DNA of 12,326 bases from Moraxella equi (GCF_002027555.1 NZ_MXAP01000040.1:1-12326), one strand, 5' to 3'; shown: positions 1 to 7,047, counted from the first letter of the stretch. Translations and numbers: made by a program. Notes: generated from the letters alone by a model not told the origin.

Positions 1-44
1 GTTGAGAGTGGGGTAAAAATTTGATAATTTAATCAATTTTTGCA

Positions 45-240
45 TGAAAAATGACTAAATCTTGTTTTTCATCGTCAAAAGCTCGTTTGATAGAACGACT
101 ATCAAACTTCACTTTTTCCTTGAAAAACGTGCGATTTTTCTCATTTTTCATTGCAAATACCAACATTCAACACGCCCCACTTGAAAAATCCAAACATATC
201 CCCATTTAGGACGCAATTTTTTGAGTGTTAATTTTTTTCA
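45..240. repeat. Six copies of TGAAAAA in alternating orientation
   Basis: The heptamer TGAAAAA occurs at 45-51, 121-127 and 182-188. Its reverse complement TTTTTCA occurs at 65-71, 144-150 and 234-240. The orientations strictly alternate along the dksA upstream region, so neighbouring copies can pair as hairpins. The first pair extends to eight bases (44-51 with 65-72). Base composition alone favours A and T runs, so chance is not excluded. Confidence 0.45.
85..107. repeat. Perfect 9-bp inverted repeat, 5-base loop
   Basis: GTTTGATAG at 85-93 pairs perfectly with CTATCAAAC at 99-107 around the loop AACGA. No T-run follows directly on either strand. It is therefore a weak terminator candidate for a gene outside the window, and could equally be a protein-binding site. 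Confidence 0.5.
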
Positions 241-245
241 TGCTT

Positions 246-258
246 GGTCAAATTGACC
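246..258. promoter_or_regulatory. 13-bp palindrome just before the dksA ribosome-binding site
   Basis: GGTCAA-A-TTGACC is a perfect 6-1-6 palindrome ending eight bases before the Shine-Dalgarno sequence. The loop is too short for a stable RNA hairpin, so a dimeric DNA-binding protein is the more natural reader. The function is inferred only from symmetry and position. Confidence 0.35.
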
Positions 259-277
259 GTTTTTAAAGGATAAACGC

Positions 278-694
278 ATGGCAAACGCCACTTTCACCCC
301 CTACACCCCTGCCAAAGACGAAGAATATATGTCGGACGCTCAGTTGGAGCATTTTCGTGCGATTTTGGTAAATTGGAAAACCGAACTACTTGCCGAAGCC
401 GAACGCACTAAGGACTACATTAACGAAGAGACAGGGGCAATAGCGGACATCAATGACCGTGCCACCCAAGAAGAAGAGTTTGCCCTCGCTCTACGCACCC
501 GAGACCGTGAGCGTAAACTGGTGCGTAAGATTGACAAATCACTGGCGGAGATTGAGACAGGCGATTATGGGTTTTGTGAGACGTGTGGCACGGAGATTGG
601 GCTAAAACGCCTAGAAGCTCGCCCCACCGCCACGCAGTGCATTGACTGCAAAACCATGTCCGAGATGAAAGAAAAGCAAAATCACGGACACTAA
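278..694 (+). CDS. dksA: RNA polymerase-binding transcription factor DksA
   Basis: DksA binds in the secondary channel of RNA polymerase and, with ppGpp, represses stable-RNA promoters and activates others. The 138-residue protein is slightly shorter than E. coli DksA (151). Residues about 20-55 and 63-95 form the two arms of the coiled coil. The tip carries D57-x2-D60-x-A62, matching the acidic DxxDxA tip that is essential in E. coli. A C4 zinc finger follows: C100-x2-C103-x17-C121-x2-C124. The ATG has a good Shine-Dalgarno, AAGGA, seven bases upstream. gluQ follows after seven bases, the common gammaproteobacterial arrangement, so the two are probably cotranscribed. Identification is firm; only the promoter is unplaced. 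Confidence 0.97.
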   Translation: MANATFTPYTPAKDEEYMSDAQLEHFRAILVNWKTELLAEAERTKDYINEETGAIADINDRATQEEEFALALRTRDRERKLVRKIDKSLAEIETGDYGFCETCGTEIGLKRLEARPTATQCIDCKTMSEMKEKQNHGH

Positions 695-701
695 GCCTGC
701 C

Positions 702-1628
702 ATGAACCCACGCCCCATTATCGGTCGCTTTGCCCCGTCCCCAACTGGGGCGTTGCATTTGGGGTCACTGTGTACCGCTTTGGCAAGTTATTGCCATATC
801 AAGTCATTGGGCGGACAGTGGCTTGTGCGGATTGAAGACGTGGACTTTGAGCGGTGTAAGCCTGATTATGCTGTCTCTATCTTGACCGATTTGGATAATT
901 TGGGACTATACTCGGACGGCGAAATCCTATTTCAATCCAAACGCACAGATATTTATGATGAGTATCTTGCTCATTTATCAAACATCACCTATCACTGCAC
1001 CTGCTCTCGCAAGGAGCTATCCGCCCTATCCATACCTGCGGTGGGCTTTTATGACGTTAATATCAAGGATTTACACCTTGCTCCGATTTACCCCCGATTA
1101 TGCCTGCACAAAAACCTAAGCGACAACAAAATCCGTCTGTGCCTGCCTGACGTGCTGACCGCCTTTTTTGACGGCATACAAGGCGTGATATGGGACAACC
1201 CTGCCAAAAGTCTTGGCGATGTGGTCGTCAAACGCCAAAACGGCATGATAAACTACATACTCGCCTGCACCATTGATGACGGCTTGCAAGGAATAACGCA
1301 CGTCATGCGGGGGCTTGACATCATGCCGATGACGGTCGCCCAGCTCTGTATCGCCAAAGCATGTCTCCTTCCCACGCCTCACTATTTTTATCATCTGCCC
1401 CTACTTGTCAATCATGACGGACAAAAACTCTCCAAACAAAACCTTGCCACACCGATAGACACCACCACGCCTGATAAAGTGAGCGATTTACTCTTTACCG
1501 CTCTAACCTTGCTCGGGCAAAATCCGCCAACAGAACTACAAAAAGAGACGCCCGACACGATACTTATGTGGGCGACTCGTCATTGGGATAATGGCGTGTT
1601 ACAAGGGGCAACATTGGGGATGGTTTAA
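702..1628 (+). CDS. gluQ: Glutamyl-queuosine tRNA(Asp) synthetase (GluQRS)
   Basis: The enzyme activates glutamate and attaches it to the queuosine at the wobble position of tRNA-Asp. It is a paralogue of the glutamyl-tRNA synthetase catalytic core without an anticodon-binding domain, and 308 residues fits that. The ATP-binding HIGH-type motif is in APSPTGALHLGSL (11-23), and the KMSKS-type motif is KLSK at 242-245. A zinc site C99-x-C101 ... Y130-x3-C134 matches the family pattern C-x-C ... Y-x3-C. There is no clear Shine-Dalgarno before the ATG. Translation probably depends on ribosomes ending dksA eight bases upstream, which fits a coupled pair. The 3' end nearly touches the convergent ftsW. 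Confidence 0.95.
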   Translation: MNPRPIIGRFAPSPTGALHLGSLCTALASYCHIKSLGGQWLVRIEDVDFERCKPDYAVSILTDLDNLGLYSDGEILFQSKRTDIYDEYLAHLSNITYHCTCSRKELSALSIPAVGFYDVNIKDLHLAPIYPRLCLHKNLSDNKIRLCLPDVLTAFFDGIQGVIWDNPAKSLGDVVVKRQNGMINYILACTIDDGLQGITHVMRGLDIMPMTVAQLCIAKACLLPTPHYFYHLPLLVNHDGQKLSKQNLATPIDTTTPDKVSDLLFTALTLLGQNPPTELQKETPDTILMWATRHWDNGVLQGATLGMV

Positions 1629-1644
1629 ACACCCCAACTCTTTT
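1614..1644 (+). terminator. Weak terminator-like hairpin at the gluQ stop codon
   Basis: TTGGGG at 1614-1619 pairs with CCCCAA at 1632-1637 across a 12-base loop that contains the gluQ stop. TTTT follows at 1641-1644. The stem is short and the T-run is offset by three bases, so efficiency is doubtful. It lies partly over the end of convergent ftsW. Confidence 0.35.
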
Positions 1645-2818
1645 AATACTCTCTGTTTTTATTTTCCAGATAAATTCGCTCGCTTTCTTTGTCCGCCTTT
1701 AAAATCATGGCAATCATGATAAGTGCCATCAGCATGGACGAACCGCCAAAGCTATAAAATGGCAAGGTCAAGCCTTTGGTTGGCATAAGCCCCATGTTCA
1801 TGCCTGCATTAATCAGCACTTGCCCAAAAATCACCACGCCAAACCCAAATACCATGTAGCTAAGACGCAGTTGGCGACGTTTTAGGGCGGTATGGCTGAT
1901 TCTCATAATCGTCGCCACAATCAGCACCTCAAGCAGTAACACAAACGCCACCCCCAAAAAGCCCAACTCTTCGCCCGTGATGGCTAGAATAAAGTCGGTA
2001 TGAGCTTCGGGCAGGTGCGATAATTTTTGCACGCTGTTGCCATAGCCCACCCCGTCAAACTCCCCCCGCCCAAAGGCTATCAGACTGCGAGACAGCTGAT
2101 AATCGGTGTCCTGCACGTCATCAAACGGCTCCCAAAACGACATGAGTCGCTCTTTACGATAATCCGATGACAGCAGTCCATAAACCAGTGCAGGCACGAA
2201 CACCGCCGACACCAACGCCACATAATGCGGTAATGGCACCCCACTGACAAACAAAATAATGCTCGCTGTGGCGATAATCACCGCCACCGAACCGTAGTCA
2301 GGTTGCCACAAAATCAGGGCAATCATCGGCAAATACCACACCGTCAGTCGCCACCCTGCAATCAGACTGCCTCGCACTTCTGCCGACCGTCTGACCACAT
2401 AGTCAGCAATGACCAACACCATCAGCAGTTTGACAAATTCGGACGTCTGAAAATTAAACACCCCAAAGTCAAGCCATCGCTGTGAACCATTAATGACCGT
2501 CCCTGTTATTAGCGTCACTATCAACAGTAACAGTGCCACAAGCCATGCCAACACCAACAGCCCAATTTCAAAATACCACTTCAAAGGAAAGCGATACACC
2601 ACCATGCCCGCCAACAAACCGATAACAATATAAGTCGCCTGTGAATAAAAGAAAGTCATGGGCGACAAGCCTTTGGTCATCGCAAACGGCACTGACGCTG
2701 ACGCCATCATCAAAAGACTCATGGACAGCAACAAAAACAGACTCGTCATCAACACCGTCCGAACAGACGGTACATAGGGCGATGTAGCTATCGTCGTGGG
2801 GATGTTAAAAAAACTCAT
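1643..2818 (-). CDS. ftsW: Septal peptidoglycan glycosyltransferase FtsW
   Basis: FtsW is the SEDS-family polymerase that joins lipid II into glycan strands at the division septum, working with FtsI in the inner membrane. The 391-residue protein has about ten hydrophobic segments from residue 20 to 373. Motifs favour FtsW over RodA: WQPDYGS at 171-177, NSVQKL...LPEAHTDF at 261-276 with the presumed catalytic Asp at 275, and LMPTKGLTLPFYSFGGSS at 344-361. The start has no clear Shine-Dalgarno. Met24, just before the first membrane segment, is a possible alternative. murD lies upstream on the same strand, recalling the murD-ftsW order of the dcw cluster, but 392 bases separate them and murG does not follow. 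Confidence 0.93.
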   Translation of the reverse strand: MSFFNIPTTIATSPYVPSVRTVLMTSLFLLLSMSLLMMASASVPFAMTKGLSPMTFFYSQATYIVIGLLAGMVVYRFPLKWYFEIGLLVLAWLVALLLLIVTLITGTVINGSQRWLDFGVFNFQTSEFVKLLMVLVIADYVVRRSAEVRGSLIAGWRLTVWYLPMIALILWQPDYGSVAVIIATASIILFVSGVPLPHYVALVSAVFVPALVYGLLSSDYRKERLMSFWEPFDDVQDTDYQLSRSLIAFGRGEFDGVGYGNSVQKLSHLPEAHTDFILAITGEELGFLGVAFVLLLEVLIVATIMRISHTALKRRQLRLSYMVFGFGVVIFGQVLINAGMNMGLMPTKGLTLPFYSFGGSSMLMALIMIAMILKADKESERIYLENKNREY

Positions 2819-2852
2819 GACAGGGCAATGCTTGGGAAAATTTGGGGGCTAT

Positions 2853-2858
2853 ATTATA
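2853..2858 (-). promoter_or_regulatory. Candidate -10 box for ftsW
   Basis: On the minus strand this reads TATAAT, 34 bases before the ftsW ATG. No acceptable -35 hexamer lies 15 to 18 bases upstream. The site is suggestive because ftsW is far from murD and may need its own promoter. Confidence 0.3.
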
Positions 2859-3007
2859 AACCAAATCTCTGCTAAATGCTTGATTATTTAACAAAAATTT
2901 GGGGAAATTAGAAAGGCTTGGGCAAAAATTGCGTAGGATTTGGGTAGGGTTTGGTGTTGTCTAAATTATAAGGCAAAAATATACCACAAATTCAAATAAT
3001 GTCTGGC

Positions 3008-3162
3008 GTAGGGGCGTGCTGTGCACGCCTATAAAAATTGGTATGTTATCAAAGGATGTGCGGAGCCAGTCCCTACAAAGCCTGTGGTAAATATCAAATT
3101 CGTTAGGTATACCTTGGCAAAGTCAATGCACCATCATAGGGCAAATTGCAGTTTGCCCCCAC
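3008..3162. repeat. MITE- or REP-like element with hairpins at both ends
   Basis: The left end is GTAGGGGC (3008-3015) and the right end is GCCCCCAC (3155-3162). These are inverted copies matching at 7 of 8 bases. The left end folds as GGCGTGC-TGT-GCACGCC (3013-3029). The right end folds as GGGCAAA-TTGCAG-TTTGCCC (3139-3158). An internal CCCTAC at 3071-3076 inverts the left terminus, so a 69-base unit (3008-3076) may be nested or adjacent. There is no reading frame of note. Small interspersed elements with this architecture are common in bacterial genomes, but only one locus is visible here, so dispersal is inference. Confidence 0.5.
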
Positions 3163-3210
3163 AACCTGCCCAAAAGCATGTGATTGACCATGCTAATAAC
3201 CACCGTCCAA

Positions 3211-4596
3211 TCACGCCAACGCTTTGACGTATCCCACAAACCGCTCACCACGCTCATTATAGCTGTTAAATTGGTCAAGGCTTGCACACGCTGGCGACAG
3301 TAGTACGACTTTGGCAGAGCTTTGACTGGCAAGCTTTACCGCCTTTTCAAGTGTGCCTGCTTGTGTCATTTTGCTTGCCAAATCAGGGTTGTTTGCCAAC
3401 GTTTTTTGTATCAAATCGGCGTCTTGTCCGATAAGATAAATGCTGTCGGCAAACTGTTCGGCAAAAGGGATAAGCTCAGCAAAATCCTGCCCCTTACCCT
3501 GACCGCCCAAAATCAAGGCAAGCGACTGCTCCCCATACACCGCCCCAAGCCCATCAATGGCGGAGAGTGTCGCTCCAATGTTCGTGCCTTTTGAGTCGTT
3601 AAAATACACCTTGCCACCCACGTCCGCCACATATTCACAGCGGTGTGGCAAGCCCATAAACGTCCGTAGCACATCAAGCATGGCATTCATGTCAAGCCCC
3701 ACGGCACTGCCCAAGGCTAAGGCGGATAAGGCGTTAAGCAAATTATGTTTGCCCTTAATCAAGATTTCATCAGATGAGATGAGTTTTTCGCCATTATGAC
3801 ACAGCCAAATGGTTTCGCCATGCTCGTCCGTTTCGCCTTTTAAACAAAAATCCGCCGAAAAGCCCTCGCCAATCTCCCCTGACGTGCTTATCATTTGGGC
3901 GTGTTTGGGCAAATGAGCGATACAGGCACGGGCAAGTTTTTTGTCGTCCAGCCACACCACGGCATTTTTGGCATTATCAAAAATGCGTAATTTTTGGGCA
4001 AGATACCCTGCCATATCGCCATGTCTGTCCAAATGGTCGGCAGATAAATTCAAAATGGTCGCCACGTCTGCCCCAAGCTCACTCATCATTTCAAGCTGAA
4101 AGCTCGACAATTCAAGCACCGCCATGTCCATGCCGTCAATGTTTAATAAATCAAGGGCAGGTGTGCCGATATTACCGCCCACACCCACGGTTTTGCCTGA
4201 CTTTTCTGCCATGAGTCCGACCAGCGTGGTTACGGTGGATTTGGCGTTGGAGCCTGTAATGGCGATGATGGGTGTATGCGTGCCGTTGTCCGTGTCTCGC
4301 TTTTTTAGATTTTCAATAAACACCTGTACATCGCTGACCACACTTACGCCCTGCTCTATGGCTTGGGCTATGGCAGGCGTGGTGGGGTCGATGCCAGGAC
4401 TGATGACGACTTTGTCCGAAGCAAGTAAAATATCAGCATTGATACCGCCAAAATAAGTCGCCACACCGCTTGGCAATTTGTCCGCCAACGGGGGGAAATT
4501 ACCGTCCGTAACGGCAACCGTATGTCCTTGATTTACCAGAAAATTGACCGCAGACAGCCCAGAACCGCCCAAGCCGATGACTGTATAATTTGCCAT
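3211..4596 (-). CDS. murD: UDP-N-acetylmuramoyl-L-alanine--D-glutamate ligase MurD
   Basis: MurD adds D-glutamate to UDP-MurNAc-L-Ala in the cytoplasm, the second stem-peptide step. The protein has 461 residues; E. coli MurD has 438. The N-terminal Rossmann-like domain begins VIGLGGSGLSA (6-16). The central ATPase domain has the P-loop GSNAKST (115-121) with Lys119, then LELSSFQLE (161-169) and NLSADHLDRH (183-192). Lys202 in AQKLRIF is the likely carbamylated lysine. GKHNLLN is at 282-288, PHRCE at 317-321, NDSKGTN at 333-339 and LSPACASLDQF at 433-443. Ala in the P-loop in place of the common Gly is, from memory, usual in Pseudomonas and Acinetobacter. AAGG lies about seven bases before the ATG. 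It diverges from glnK. Confidence 0.96.
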   Translation of the reverse strand: MANYTVIGLGGSGLSAVNFLVNQGHTVAVTDGNFPPLADKLPSGVATYFGGINADILLASDKVVISPGIDPTTPAIAQAIEQGVSVVSDVQVFIENLKKRDTDNGTHTPIIAITGSNAKSTVTTLVGLMAEKSGKTVGVGGNIGTPALDLLNIDGMDMAVLELSSFQLEMMSELGADVATILNLSADHLDRHGDMAGYLAQKLRIFDNAKNAVVWLDDKKLARACIAHLPKHAQMISTSGEIGEGFSADFCLKGETDEHGETIWLCHNGEKLISSDEILIKGKHNLLNALSALALGSAVGLDMNAMLDVLRTFMGLPHRCEYVADVGGKVYFNDSKGTNIGATLSAIDGLGAVYGEQSLALILGGQGKGQDFAELIPFAEQFADSIYLIGQDADLIQKTLANNPDLASKMTQAGTLEKAVKLASQSSAKVVLLSPACASLDQFNSYNERGERFVGYVKALA

Positions 4597-4612
4597 GAGT
4601 ATGCCTTTTTAA

Positions 4613-5053
<441 letters not shown>

Positions 5054-5054
5054 G

Positions 5055-5078
5055 AAAACCCCACCGAAGTGGGGTTTT
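5055..5078. terminator. Bidirectional terminator between glnK and the exported-protein gene
   Basis: AAAACCCCAC at 5055-5064 pairs perfectly with GTGGGGTTTT at 5069-5078 around a CGAA tetraloop. A-tract and T-tract at the two ends make it work in both directions. It begins two bases after the glnK stop and lies 31 bases beyond the stop of the convergent minus-strand gene. Confidence 0.88.
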
Positions 5079-5108
5079 GTGTGTTTGACTGTTTAAATCA
5101 GCCTTTGG

Positions 5109-5474
5109 TTACTGTCTGACGCCCGTTTGCGTGCCTGCTTTACTTTTGATGGCGATGTTATTGCCATTTAGCGTGATGTTGGCAGTGCCTGAGATGGGCA
5201 GGGTTGGGTGTTTGCCTTTACCTGCATATTTGCCACCACCTTGGGCTTTGATGTCTCTGATGACGGTCGTGCCTTCACGCTTTTTGGCTTTTTCGGTCAA
5301 GCCTTTGGTCATCACAGCTTGATAGCCACTGCCTGACTTGCTGATGTTGATGATGGCTTTGGCTTCGCCTTTTTCACTCATTTTCCAGTTGCCCACAATG
5401 GCATCATCATTGGCAAATGCACTGGCAGATACTGCAACACCTAGACCGATGGCAAGTAGTTTGTTTAATTTCAT
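5109..5474 (-). CDS. Small exported basic protein, resembling DUF2147
   Basis: The 121-residue product has a clear Sec signal peptide: Lys2 and Lys5, a hydrophobic core at 6-18, and an ASAFA-N cleavage site after Ala21. The mature part is about 100 residues, basic and rich in Lys and Gly. IVGNWKMSEKGEAKAIINI (26-44) and the GG-KYAGKGK region (74-82) recall the start and middle of DUF2147 proteins, a secreted family of unknown function. The usual cysteines and tryptophan-rich end are not seen, so membership is tentative. No enzyme motif is visible. The Shine-Dalgarno AGGAG sits six bases before the ATG. It has its own promoter and an inverted repeat in the leader, so it is probably regulated alone. 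Confidence 0.8.
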   Translation of the reverse strand: MKLNKLLAIGLGVAVSASAFANDDAIVGNWKMSEKGEAKAIINISKSGSGYQAVMTKGLTEKAKKREGTTVIRDIKAQGGGKYAGKGKHPTLPISGTANITLNGNNIAIKSKAGTQTGVRQ

Positions 5475-5514
5475 GGCTTACTCCTGTGTACAAAAATCTA
5501 ATTAATCCAAGCCA

Positions 5515-5532
5515 GTCAGTACTCGTACTGAC
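5515..5532. promoter_or_regulatory. Perfect 8-2-8 inverted repeat after the start of transcription
   Basis: GTCAGTAC-TC-GTACTGAC lies about six bases downstream of the transcription start predicted from the promoter at 5545-5573. The two-base centre is too small for a good RNA loop, so a DNA operator for a dimeric repressor is the likelier reading. The bound factor is unknown. Confidence 0.5.
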
Positions 5533-5544
5533 AACTGTTTACCC

Positions 5545-5573
5545 ATTATAAACAAGGATTTTTTAAATTGCAA
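5545..5573 (-). promoter_or_regulatory. Sigma-70 promoter of the small exported-protein gene
   Basis: On the minus strand, -35 TTGCAA (5568-5573) and a perfect -10 TATAAT (5545-5550) are separated by 17 bases. The predicted start is near 5538, giving a leader of about 64 bases before the ATG. Confidence 0.7.
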
Positions 5574-5641
5574 ACATTAATTTTGTAAGCCATCTGCCTT
5601 TTTGTAAGTGCTTGGTAAAAATGTTTCTGCCTAAGGCATGT

Positions 5642-5896
5642 CTACTCAAAAGGGTTGTTTACCATGACTACTTTGGATGGGTCTTTGTCAGCAGTAGCAG
5701 GCAAATCTTGACCGCCTAACTCATCAAACGCCCCACAAAGTGCCTGTGCAAAGTCGAGCAATGCCTGTGCCTGTGCCTTGCCCGCCTGCGTTTTGGTAAT
5801 TTCCACATCGCCACTGATGATGACACTGTCCGTGCCATTTTCTATGGTCAAAGCCCCAATTTGTAGGACTTCGCTGTCATTGTCAAAGACATTCAT
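5642..5896 (-). CDS. Small acidic protein of unknown function, coupled to the nuclease gene
   Basis: I do not recognise the family. The 84-residue product has no signal peptide and no membrane segment, so it should be cytoplasmic, and it is strongly acidic. Residues 1-35 look beta-rich (alternating hydrophobics in LQIGALTIENGTDSVIISG). Residues 37-58 look helical and Ala-rich. The tail ends in VNNPFE. One cysteine is present (Cys54). The start is supported by AAGGTGGAG directly upstream, which overlaps the stop codon of the nuclease gene; the gap is nine bases, so translation is coupled. I considered exonuclease VII small subunit by size but its motifs are absent. The stop is TAG. Confidence 0.8.
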   Translation of the reverse strand: MNVFDNDSEVLQIGALTIENGTDSVIISGDVEITKTQAGKAQAQALLDFAQALCGAFDELGGQDLPATADKDPSKVVMVNNPFE

Positions 5897-5905
5897 CGCT
5901 CCACC

Positions 5906-7021
5906 TTATTTTAATAAACTCATCACAAATTCTACCAACAGCACCAAAATCGCAAGCCAACCTTCTGTATCACCCCCTTTATCCACGCTGTCCACATGCT
6001 CAGACAAAGGGGGTAAATTAAAAGCCGATGACTGCACCTGTGGCGACAGCGACGGCATGGCATTGATGCCTGTTCGTTCGGAGAGCTCGGCAAGGCCGAT
6101 ATGCTCGACCACGCCTGCTTCGTCATTGGGCGTATAGTACACGCCTGCACGGTTGATGCTAGGGACATAAACCGCCTTGAAAAAGTGGCTCGGCACCAGT
6201 ACGCCATCGCCGATTTGGGCAATTTGACGACCTTGGAACACCACACCTGTCACGACATACAGCTCGCCATATTTGACCGTCAAGTTTCGTGTGTTTTTTT
6301 CGATGTCTTGCCATACGCCACGATTATGAGCGTTGTTTTGGGGGGCGATGTTGGCTAGGCTAAAACTATCAAACTGCTGTGAGAGATTCGCCATGTCGCC
6401 ATTGGGCGATAAATGCCCCCTGTCATAGCCCGAACGGCGATAGTCATTGAGCGTTGCTCGCACGTTTGCAGGCAGGCGGCTCTCTTCATGAAAGCTGTCT
6501 TTGCGAGCCAGTGAACGTGCCTGATGAATGCGTTCACGGGCCAGATACTCGGCAGAGTAGATGGGCGTGCGTGAGATACCCGAATACAGCACGGCAAAGC
6601 CATCAAAGCACAGCTCGTAATTTTTGCGAGCCAATTTTTGTCCTTTGGTGCCAACCAACTGCGGGGCGGTATTGGCATAAAAATGCTCAGGACAACTGGC
6701 AAGACTCTGGGCGGTGTTCGCTGTCGTCTGCTGTCCCACAAAAACCCCAACAGGCTCATCTGATGTCACCAAACCCGTGGACTGACCCACCACATAACCC
6801 CTGTCATGAGCCGTGGCATAAGCGGTGGTAGTGTTTGAACTATTGGTATTATGAGCGTTGTGGTTATGGGCGTGATTGTGGTCGTCAGCATAAGCCGTCG
6901 CCACGTTATCGCCATAGGCAACGGCGGTGTTATTGGCATAAGCACTGTGGCAGGACAACAGTACCAAGGCAAGCCCCCACAGATGGGATGGGCGAGTGCC
7001 TGATGAGTAGAGATAGGACAT
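5906..7021 (-). CDS. Secreted DNA/RNA non-specific endonuclease (NUC family)
   Basis: This beta-beta-alpha metal nuclease family, typified by Serratia nuclease, cleaves DNA and RNA without sequence specificity. In the 371-residue product the catalytic motif YDRGHLSPNGD (199-209) has the general-base His203. LANIAPQNNAHNRGVWQDIE (222-241) holds Asn233, in the position of the magnesium-binding Asn. VPSHFFKAVY (276-285) is also conserved. A signal peptide spans residues 1-29 with an AYA-N cleavage site; Cys24 in LLSC is a poor lipobox. Residues 46-66 are a His/Asn-rich low-complexity linker with His at 48, 50, 52, 54 and 57. Residues 355-370 form a hydrophobic tail. No good Shine-Dalgarno precedes the ATG. 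Roles could be nutrient DNA scavenging or biofilm DNA turnover (inference). Confidence 0.9.
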   Translation of the reverse strand: MSYLYSSGTRPSHLWGLALVLLSCHSAYANNTAVAYGDNVATAYADDHNHAHNHNAHNTNSSNTTTAYATAHDRGYVVGQSTGLVTSDEPVGVFVGQQTTANTAQSLASCPEHFYANTAPQLVGTKGQKLARKNYELCFDGFAVLYSGISRTPIYSAEYLARERIHQARSLARKDSFHEESRLPANVRATLNDYRRSGYDRGHLSPNGDMANLSQQFDSFSLANIAPQNNAHNRGVWQDIEKNTRNLTVKYGELYVVTGVVFQGRQIAQIGDGVLVPSHFFKAVYVPSINRAGVYYTPNDEAGVVEHIGLAELSERTGINAMPSLSPQVQSSAFNLPPLSEHVDSVDKGGDTEGWLAILVLLVEFVMSLLK

Positions 7022-7047
7022 GGTATTGGCTACTTAAAATGCGTGCC

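Larger units (their letters stand above)
1..277. other. AT-rich non-coding leader upstream of dksA
   Basis: I see no coding sequence here. The stretch is AT-rich and holds several short inverted repeats, listed separately. It must contain the dksA promoter, but I find no -35/-10 pair at good spacing and so do not place one. The last bases give dksA its Shine-Dalgarno sequence, AAGGA at 266-270. Confidence 0.6.
2819..3210. other. Non-coding spacer between murD and ftsW
   Basis: No convincing gene lies in these 392 bases; the short open frames lack family resemblance and ribosome-binding sites. The ftsW-proximal half (2880-3000) is AT-rich and featureless apart from the candidate -10. The murD-proximal half contains the hairpin-ended repeat at 3008-3162. 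No intrinsic terminator with a T-run is seen after murD, so read-through into ftsW is possible. Confidence 0.6.

Noticed and set aside
1643..2818. RodA instead of FtsW
   Set aside because: NSVQKL-x2-LPEAHTDF and LMPTKGLTLPFYSFGGSS match FtsW better, and murD lies upstream as in the dcw order.
3123..3332. Short open frames in the murD-ftsW spacer and opposite murD
   Set aside because: They overlap real genes in other frames, lack ribosome-binding sites and show no protein-like pattern.
5642..5896. Exonuclease VII small subunit (XseB)
   Set aside because: The size and an adjacent nuclease suggested it, but the sequence lacks the XseB helical pattern (F-x-x-AL-x-x-LE-x-IV) and looks beta-rich at the start.
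6766..6972. Frames opposite or shifted against the nuclease linker
   Set aside because: They are shadows created by the repetitive codons of the His/Asn-rich linker.
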